A DNA stretch of 10,086 bases, taken from an uncultured Bacilli bacterium. Its GTDB lineage: Bacteria > Bacillota_I > Bacilli_A > RF39 > UBA660. Positions 5,377 to 10,086 of this stretch are shown here, piece after piece (within the stretch, counting starts at the first letter, position 1; each line of letters begins with the position of its first letter). The notes below the pieces were generated by a model that was not told where the DNA came from, ran no database searches, and saw only the letters and a program-made list of their open reading frames with translations. The translations under genes were made by a program, and so were the position numbers. Location: contig CANQDN010000046.1 of the NCBI GenBank assembly GCA_947593275.1, positions 1-10,086 of the forward strand, given 5' to 3'.

Positions 5377-5420
5377 CTCAAAAAAATAAAGTGTAGACAT
5401 TTCGTCCTTAAATGCCCTAC
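5326..5420 (-). ncRNA. Small RNA (B), about 90 nt, of unknown target
   Basis: Promoter B predicts a start at G 5420. The RNA opens with a stem-loop (5420-5393): GUAG with CUAC, a bulged G, G-U, CAUUU with AAAUG, and an AGGACG-type loop. That is the same plan as RNA A and the plus transcript. A U7 run (5386-5380) follows 6 nt after the stem and could give a 40-nt product. Otherwise transcription goes on to the strong terminator. No ORF with a ribosome binding site is present. It may act on the 3' region of the small-ORF mRNA, or in trans. Confidence 0.6.
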
Positions 5421-5426
5421 ATTTTT

Positions 5427-5454
5427 ATTATAACAAATTTTAGATAAATAGCAA
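5427..5454 (-). promoter_or_regulatory. Minus-strand promoter B
   Basis: TTGCTA (5454-5449), a 16-bp spacer and TATAAT (5432-5427) lie on the minus strand. The -35 box lies 2 bp past the uvrA stop codon, so this RNA gene is packed against uvrA. Confidence 0.7.
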
Positions 5455-5456
5455 TA

Positions 5457-8270
5457 TTATTTTTGCTTCAAAATCTTCTTTAAAAACATTCCCGTATACG
5501 AATTTTCTACTTTAGCAACCTCTTCCGGTGTCCCAGTCGCAATCACTTCTCCACCAAGACTTCCCCCATCTGGCCCTAAATCAATAATATAATCGGCAAC
5601 TTTTATTACATCCAAATTATGTTCTATTACTACTACTGTATCTCCATTATCTACAATTCTATTTAATATTTTTAGAAGTTTCTTAATATCTTCACTATGA
5701 AGTCCTGTTGTAGGTTCATCTAAGATAAAAATACTTTTACCAGTTGGCTTTTTTTGCAATTCTTTTGCTAACTTAACTCTTCCTGCTTCTCCCCCTGATA
5801 ATGTTGGCGCTGGTTGTCCTAATTTAATATAAGATAATCCTACTTCTTCCATTATTTTTAATTTATTATATACTTTAGGAATATTTTCAAAAAACTTCAA
5901 AGCTTCTGATACTCTCATATCTAAAACTTCCGCGATATTCTTCCCTTTAAACTTAATTTCCAAAGTTTCTTTATTATATCTTTTACCACCACAAACATCA
6001 CAAGGTACATAAACATCTGGTAAAAAATGCATTTCTATTTTTTTAACTCCATCTCCCCAACAAGCTTCACATCTTCCCCCTTTAACATTAAATGAAAAAC
6101 GTCCTTTATCATATCCTCGCATTTTAGCTTCTTTAGTATTAGTAAAAACATCTCTAATATCATCAAATACTCCAACATAAGTCGCCGGATTACTTCTAGG
6201 AGTCCTTCCTATCGCATCTTGTGTAATCTCTACTACTTTATCTAATTCTTCTATCCCTTTTATTTCTTTACAAGCCCCCGGGATTTGTTTAGATCTATTT
6301 ATTTTAACCGCTAAAGTTTTATATAATATTTCATTTATTAAAGTCGATTTACCAGAACCCGAAACACCTGTTACCACAACTAATTTATTTAACGGTATTT
6401 CTACATTTATATTCTTTAAATTATTTTCTCTCGCTTTAATAATTTTTAATTTTTTCCCATTTCCTTTTCTTCTCTTTTTCGGTATTTCAATTTTTTCTTT
6501 CCCACTTAAATACCTACCCGTTATTGAATTTTCATTTTTCATAACTTCTAGAGGAGTACCACAAGCAATCACTTCTCCTCCATACTCCCCTGCTCCAGGT
6601 CCTATATCTACTAAAAAATCACTCGCAAGCATTGTATCAGTATCATGCTCCACCACAATTAAAGTATTCCCTAAATCTCGCATCTCTTTTAAAGCATTAA
6701 TTAACCTTTCGTTATCTTTCTGATGCAATCCAATACTTGGCTCATCTAAAACATATAAAACACCTGATAGTTTAGATCCAATCTGAGTAGCAAGTCTAAT
6801 TCTCTGCGCTTCTCCCCCTGATAAAGTCCCAGCACTTCTCGATAAAGTTAAATATGATAATCCCACATTTATTAAGAAATCTAATCTATTTAATATCTCT
6901 TTAATAACTAATCCACTAATCTCTTGTTGCTCTTTAGTAAGTTTTAATTTTGCAATAAAATCTCTCAACTCTAAAATACTAAAATTAGTAACTTCATAAA
7001 TGTTCTTTTTATTTATTTTAACCGCTAAAACAAGATCTTTTAATCTCGCCCCATGACACTTAGGACAAGGAGATTCCACCATAAAAGTTTCTAGCCATTC
7101 TCTCCTCCAATTTGAAGTAGTCTCTAAATGTCTTCTTTCTAAAGTGTTTATTATCCCTTCAAAATAATCCGTAATATATCTTGTATTTCCATTTTTAGAA
7201 ACATATTTAAAATCTATTTTATCTTTTGAACCATAAAGAATAATATCTAACTCTTTTCTTGTAAAATCTTTTAAAGGTTTAGTAATATCAATTTTATAAT
7301 GTTCACATACTGCATTAATCGCAACCATATCCATATTATAATCTGAACTAATAGTTTTAATCCCACCCTCTAAAATACTTTTATCTTTATCAGGCATTAA
7401 AAGAGCTTCTCCAATCTTTAATTTTGTTCCTAACCCTTTACACTCCGGACAAGCCCCATATGGTGCATTAAAAGAAAATAATCTCGGCTCTAACTCTGGG
7501 ATGGAAAAATTACACTGTGGACAAGCATATGCTTCACTCATTAATATTTCTTCTCCATCAATAATATGAATAAGCACTTTACCAGAAGCTAATTTAGTAC
7601 TAGTTTCAATCGCTTCAAATATTCTTCCTCTTTCTTCACTATTTATTACAATTCTATCTACAATTACATCGATATTATCTTTAATATTTTTTTCTAACTT
7701 TATTTCTTGATCTAAAGTATAAATCTCTCCATTTACTCTAACTCTAGAATAACCATTCTTTCTTAAATCATCCAATAAATTCTTATGTTCTCCCTTTTCT
7801 CCATGAACAACCGGAGCCATAATTTCTATTTTAGTCCCCTCTTCTAACTCCATTACTTTATTAGTCATCTCTTCAATTGATTGTCTTGTAATAGGTATAT
7901 TATGTGTAGGACAATAAGGAGTACCAATTCTTGCAAATAAAAGTCTTAAATAATCATAAATTTCCGTTATAGTACCTACAGTACTTCTTGGATTCTTATT
8001 TGTTGTTTTTTGATCAATTGAAATACTCGGACTTAAACCCTCAATCGAATCTACATCCGGTTTTTCATTCATCCCAATAAATTGCCGAGCATAAGCCGAT
8101 AAACTTTCCACATATCTTCTTTGCCCCTCTGCAAAAATTGTATCAAAAGCAAGACTACTTTTTCCACTACCTGATACCCCTGTCATAACAATTAATTTAT
8201 TTTTAGGTAATTCAATGGAAATATTCTTTAAGTTATTTTCTCTAGCCCCTTTTACAATTATTTTATCCAT
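5457..8270 (-). CDS. uvrA: UvrABC excision repair ATPase subunit A
   Basis: This 937-residue protein has the full family length. The ATG at 8268-8270 has AAGGAG at 8280-8285 (9-nt spacing). UvrA dimers scan DNA for bulky lesions and load UvrB in nucleotide excision repair in the cytosol. Visible marks are: first Walker A GVSGSGKS (31-38); zinc-binding CPQC and CPEC (250-253, 274-277); first signature LSGGEAQR (483-490) and Walker B YVLDEPSIG (506-514); second Walker A GVSGSGKS (635-642); zinc pairs CEAC (734-737) and CDVC (757-760); second signature at 824-831; Walker B FILDEPTTG (848-856). The second signature reads LSGGEAGR, with Gly830 where Gln is usual, encoded by a clean GGA codon. No uvrB is in the window. 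The promoter holds a LexA-like box, so SOS induction is likely. No own terminator is seen; minus-strand hairpins at 5326-5420 probably serve. Confidence 0.98.
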   Translation of the reverse strand: MDKIIVKGARENNLKNISIELPKNKLIVMTGVSGSGKSSLAFDTIFAEGQRRYVESLSAYARQFIGMNEKPDVDSIEGLSPSISIDQKTTNKNPRSTVGTITEIYDYLRLLFARIGTPYCPTHNIPITRQSIEEMTNKVMELEEGTKIEIMAPVVHGEKGEHKNLLDDLRKNGYSRVRVNGEIYTLDQEIKLEKNIKDNIDVIVDRIVINSEERGRIFEAIETSTKLASGKVLIHIIDGEEILMSEAYACPQCNFSIPELEPRLFSFNAPYGACPECKGLGTKLKIGEALLMPDKDKSILEGGIKTISSDYNMDMVAINAVCEHYKIDITKPLKDFTRKELDIILYGSKDKIDFKYVSKNGNTRYITDYFEGIINTLERRHLETTSNWRREWLETFMVESPCPKCHGARLKDLVLAVKINKKNIYEVTNFSILELRDFIAKLKLTKEQQEISGLVIKEILNRLDFLINVGLSYLTLSRSAGTLSGGEAQRIRLATQIGSKLSGVLYVLDEPSIGLHQKDNERLINALKEMRDLGNTLIVVEHDTDTMLASDFLVDIGPGAGEYGGEVIACGTPLEVMKNENSITGRYLSGKEKIEIPKKRRKGNGKKLKIIKARENNLKNINVEIPLNKLVVVTGVSGSGKSTLINEILYKTLAVKINRSKQIPGACKEIKGIEELDKVVEITQDAIGRTPRSNPATYVGVFDDIRDVFTNTKEAKMRGYDKGRFSFNVKGGRCEACWGDGVKKIEMHFLPDVYVPCDVCGGKRYNKETLEIKFKGKNIAEVLDMRVSEALKFFENIPKVYNKLKIMEEVGLSYIKLGQPAPTLSGGEAGRVKLAKELQKKPTGKSIFILDEPTTGLHSEDIKKLLKILNRIVDNGDTVVVIEHNLDVIKVADYIIDLGPDGGSLGGEVIATGTPEEVAKVENSYTGMFLKKILKQK

Positions 8271-8333
8271 ATTTATTTACTCCTTTTATTTTTATTATGA
8301 TAAAATATTTAAGAATTATCACAAAGTAAGTTT

Positions 8334-8363
8334 ATTATAACACAACGAACAAATGTTAGTCAA
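8334..8363 (-). promoter_or_regulatory. uvrA promoter
   Basis: TTGACT (8363-8358) and TATAAT (8339-8334) lie on the minus strand with an 18-bp spacer, predicting a start near 8327. The spacer contains the LexA box. The leader includes TGATAA/TTATCA (8298-8303, 8316-8321), a weak 6-bp stem. Confidence 0.75.
8346..8359. promoter_or_regulatory. LexA/DinR operator (SOS box) in the uvrA promoter
   Basis: CGAACAAATGTTAG matches the Gram-positive SOS box CGAAC-N4-GTTCG except for one base in the right half-site. It lies between the -35 and -10 elements, touching the -35, where LexA would block RNA polymerase. uvrA is a classical SOS gene in Bacillus. Confidence 0.75.
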
Positions 8364-8387
8364 ATATTTTTAACTCATTTCTCCATT

Positions 8388-8735
8388 TTAAAGCTTCATT
8401 TCTTTATTTTTCTCTTTATCTATTATATAAGGAACATAATTAATCTGCTTTATAACTCCTTCTATTTCTTCCTCGCTCGCCTGCCCTAAAAAGCCCACTT
8501 CCTCTAAAATAATCTTAATAAACTCAGAATCTTCCACTAAATCATCTAAAACTCTTTCCTGTTTATCTTTATCATATAAAAACTCACTTAATACATTTAT
8601 ATCTAATCCAATATTTTTAAACTGTCTAATTTGTTCTAACGCTATCCCCTTTATTTCTATCTTTAACTCTTTTAATTTCCTTTTTATTCTTTCTTCCCTT
8701 AATTCTTGCTTCATCATATATAAATTGCTTTTCAT
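8388..8735 (-). CDS. Hypothetical protein, 115 residues, helical and charged
   Basis: The ATG at 8733-8735 has AGAGG at 8744-8748 (8-nt spacing), and the TAA lies at 8388-8390. I do not recognise the family. Residues 5-35 (MMKQELREERIKRKLKELKIEIKG and following) are Lys/Glu-rich and likely form a long helix or short coiled coil. Residues 40-80 look helical (IGLDINVLSEFLYDK, then VLDDLVEDSEFIKIILEEVGF). The C-terminus is again charged. There are no cysteines, signal peptide or membrane segment, so it is probably cytosolic. It is followed in the same direction by uvrA, 117 bp away, with no obvious terminator between. Read-through into uvrA is possible, although uvrA has its own promoter. Codon use looks like its neighbours. 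Confidence 0.7.
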   Translation of the reverse strand: MKSNLYMMKQELREERIKRKLKELKIEIKGIALEQIRQFKNIGLDINVLSEFLYDKDKQERVLDDLVEDSEFIKIILEEVGFLGQASEEEIEGVIKQINYVPYIIDKEKNKEMKL

Positions 8736-8758
8736 GTTAATTACCTCTTTAATTTAGT

Positions 8759-8767
8759 ATTTTAGCA
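8759..8767 (-). promoter_or_regulatory. Possible extended -10 promoter of the 115-residue protein gene
   Basis: The minus strand reads TGCTAAAAT (8767-8759), a TGN-extended -10 element, with an AT-rich poor -35. The predicted start near 8752 leaves a leader of about 17 nt. A TTGACT at 8780-8775 is too close to pair with this -10. Confidence 0.4.
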
Positions 8768-8812
8768 CAATTTTAAGTCAAATAAAAGGAAAGTATCATA
8801 ATTTTAAATAAT

Positions 8813-8841
8813 TTGACAAATGCCCCATTTTGTGGTATCAT
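8813..8841 (+). promoter_or_regulatory. Promoter of the BIG2-domain membrane protein gene
   Basis: A perfect TTGACA (8813-8818), a 17-bp spacer and TATCAT (8836-8841) predict a start near 8848, about 50 nt upstream of the ATG. This is the strongest promoter match in the window. Confidence 0.85.
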
Positions 8842-8856
8842 ATTAAGCCAAACAAG

Positions 8857-8878
8857 AGAGATAATTCGAGTTATCTCT
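8857..8878 (+). promoter_or_regulatory. 5' leader stem-loop of the BIG2-domain protein gene
   Basis: AGAGATAA (8857-8864) and TTATCTCT (8871-8878) form a perfect 8-bp stem with the 6-nt loop TTCGAG, starting about 9 nt into the transcript and ending 6 nt before the AAGGGGG ribosome binding site (8884-8890). No T-run follows, so it is not a terminator. It could protect the mRNA 5' end or be a DNA operator. Confidence 0.6.
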
Positions 8879-8897
8879 AAGTTAAGGGGGATTTTAT

Positions 8898-10086
8898 ATG
8901 TATGAAGAGAAAACCAAAAGATTCAACATTGATTTAAAATCAGTAATAATTAAAATGGCTATATTATTAGTTGTTGTATTCCTATTTTTATGGATAGTTT
9001 CTTTATTTACTAAAAAGGATAACAATAACTTTGATCTAGCAACTAACCTAAAATTTATGAAAGAAGCCGCAACAGACTACTTTACCGGTGATCATCTTCC
9101 AAGTAATATTAATAGTAGAAAGAAAATAACACTTGCCCAAATGTATGATGAAAAATTACTTGTTGAAATGGATGGTGCTTGTAATACCACTGAAAGTTAT
9201 GCTGAAGCTACTAAAATAAGTGATAATGACTATAATATTAAAGTTAAAATAGTTTGTGGTGATAAAACCGATTATGTTATCAATACTATTTCTATTGGTG
9301 AAATAAATGATGATTATCTTGTTGATGAAGACGAACCTAAAGAAGATTTAGATAATGAAGAAATTGCTACTAATCCTGAAGACAATTTAACTAATAATAA
9401 TACACCAAGCAATAATTTAGCGTCTAATAATCCTCCAACTACTCGTCCAAATAATACTCCATCAACAAATAAGCCTTCAACTACTACAACAACCACAACT
9501 ACACCAAAACCAAGCACTTCTACTCCTGAAAAAGATACATGCCCTTATGGAACTAAAGAATATTCTTCTAGTTATCCACTAGCCTACACCATAAGTGGTT
9601 CATGTGCTGTAAGTAAAAATGATTATTCAAAATATTCTAATGAAGTAAATAAAATCGGAATTAAAGAATATCAAAAACTAGTTGATGAAATGAGTACTTT
9701 AGCTCGTCAAACTAGTGCCGATTTAGTTGTTGAACAACCTATATTTAGTGCTGTTTATAATAAAACTAATACTGGTCTAGTTGGCTATCAAATAAGATTT
9801 AGAGTAATTCAAAATTTTGTTTGGAAAAGAACCATTTATGATTATTATATAGATAATAATGGTAATAGAACTGTTATTACCGATGAAAGAAGAATTTTAA
9901 GCTCTGTTACAAGACCAAGTGTTGGAACAACTACTAGTAGTAATACTGCCTCAGTAACGGGTATATCTTTAGATAGATCATCACTTAGATTATCCGTTGG
10001 TGATTATTATACTTTAACTGCTACTGTAACTCCAAGTAACGCTAAAGATAAAACAGTTACATGGAGTAGTAGTAATCCAAGTGTTG
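8898..10086 (+). CDS. Membrane-anchored Thr-rich stalk protein with BIG2 domain (3' end outside window)
   Basis: The frame is open from ATG 8898-8900 to the window edge (396 codons), with AAGGGGG at 8884-8890. Residues 1-19 are basic and about 20-37 are hydrophobic (MAILLVVVFLFLWIVSLF), giving an N-in, C-out anchor. Residues 45-135 form a compact domain with two cysteines (C95, C120) of a type I associate with uncultured Mollicutes-like gut bacteria. An acidic stretch (136-162) leads to a low-complexity Asn/Pro/Thr linker (164-210, eight consecutive Thr at 195-202), a typical extracellular stalk. A second domain (214-340) has C215 and C236. From residue 352, VTGISLDRSSLRLSVGDYYT and following is the start of a bacterial Ig-like group 2 domain, as in adhesins and cell-wall proteins. 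More Ig repeats may lie beyond the window. An adhesive or wall-binding role is inference. Confidence 0.8.
   Translation, partial: MYEEKTKRFNIDLKSVIIKMAILLVVVFLFLWIVSLFTKKDNNNFDLATNLKFMKEAATDYFTGDHLPSNINSRKKITLAQMYDEKLLVEMDGACNTTESYAEATKISDNDYNIKVKIVCGDKTDYVINTISIGEINDDYLVDEDEPKEDLDNEEIATNPEDNLTNNNTPSNNLASNNPPTTRPNNTPSTNKPSTTTTTTTTPKPSTSTPEKDTCPYGTKEYSSSYPLAYTISGSCAVSKNDYSKYSNEVNKIGIKEYQKLVDEMSTLARQTSADLVVEQPIFSAVYNKTNTGLVGYQIRFRVIQNFVWKRTIYDYYIDNNGNRTVITDERRILSSVTRPSVGTTTSSNTASVTGISLDRSSLRLSVGDYYTLTATVTPSNAKDKTVTWSSSNPSV

Larger units (their letters stand above)
4970..5456. other. Intergenic region with three related promoters and small RNAs
   Basis: Between the HTH pair and uvrA, 487 bp have no long ORF but are dense in signals. 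From left to right they are: an 8-bp direct repeat (4977-4994); a plus promoter (5003-5031); a 5' stem-loop (5037-5060); a translation-control leader; a 41-codon ORF (5138-5263); a minus promoter (5296-5323); a strong minus terminator (5326-5376); a second 5' stem-loop and minus promoter (5393-5454). Entries for each follow. Confidence 0.75.

Noticed and set aside
8388..8735. Remnant of an Rpn/PD-(D/E)xK transposase-like C-terminus
   Set aside because: There is only a loose resemblance in the helical charged stretch; the catalytic motifs are absent and the gene has its own start, ribosome binding site and stop.
9314..9517. Minus-strand ORF of 67 codons, rich in Val, Leu and Ser
   Set aside because: It is the antisense shadow of the Asn/Pro/Thr linker of the plus-strand BIG2 protein: Thr ACN codons read as GTN (Val) and TGT-like codons on the other strand. 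It has no ribosome binding site or promoter.
1..10086. CRISPR array, tRNA, rRNA or insertion sequence
   Set aside because: No regularly spaced repeats, cloverleaf, rRNA stretch or transposase frame was seen on either strand by reading; no covariance search was possible.

Overview
The window is AT-rich DNA from a low-GC Gram-positive bacterium. It most resembles an uncultured gut member of the Bacilli/Mollicutes-related clades (RF39-like). The reasons are very AT-rich codon use, strong AGGAG-type ribosome binding sites, TTGACA/TATAAT promoters, a Firmicutes-type UvrA, and two membrane-anchored extracytoplasmic proteins of kinds common in those genomes (a DUF6273-like protein and a Thr-rich stalk protein with a BIG2 domain). 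Tryptophans are encoded by TGG and TGA acts as a stop, so the standard bacterial code fits. The taxonomic placement is inference.

Layout. Positions 1-760 (+) hold the C-terminal part of a probable 2,4-diaminopentanoate dehydrogenase (ornithine fermentation). Its terminator lies inside the 3' end of the convergent neighbour. Positions 762-2618 (-) encode a DUF2075/Schlafen-type helicase-like ATPase with an N-terminal PD-(D/E)xK-like nuclease domain, a plausible defence protein. Its short leader contains a hairpin followed by U6. Positions 2806-4281 (-) encode a DUF6273-like surface protein, preceded by a good promoter with a dyad at its start site. Two small XRE-type HTH regulators (4440-4929, +) are transcribed divergently from it, with a 15-codon ORF overlapping the end of the second.

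The most unusual part is 4970-5456, between the HTH genes and uvrA. It holds a plus-strand promoter driving a 41-codon small protein gene, and two minus-strand promoters with nearly the same architecture. All three predicted transcripts begin with versions of the same 5' stem-loop (UAG-G-bulge stem, AGGA-containing loop). One minus-strand RNA is directly antisense to the small gene. The other is a compact RNA ending in a strong terminator. This looks like an antisense-regulated small-protein locus, similar in outline to a type I toxin-antitoxin system, but I recognise no known family.

Positions 5457-8270 (-) encode full-length UvrA, whose promoter contains a near-consensus Gram-positive LexA/DinR box, so SOS control is likely. 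Upstream is an unrecognised 115-residue protein (8388-8735, -). Divergent from it, 8898 to the window end (+) is a membrane-anchored Thr-rich stalk protein that enters a BIG2 Ig-like domain and is cut by the window edge.
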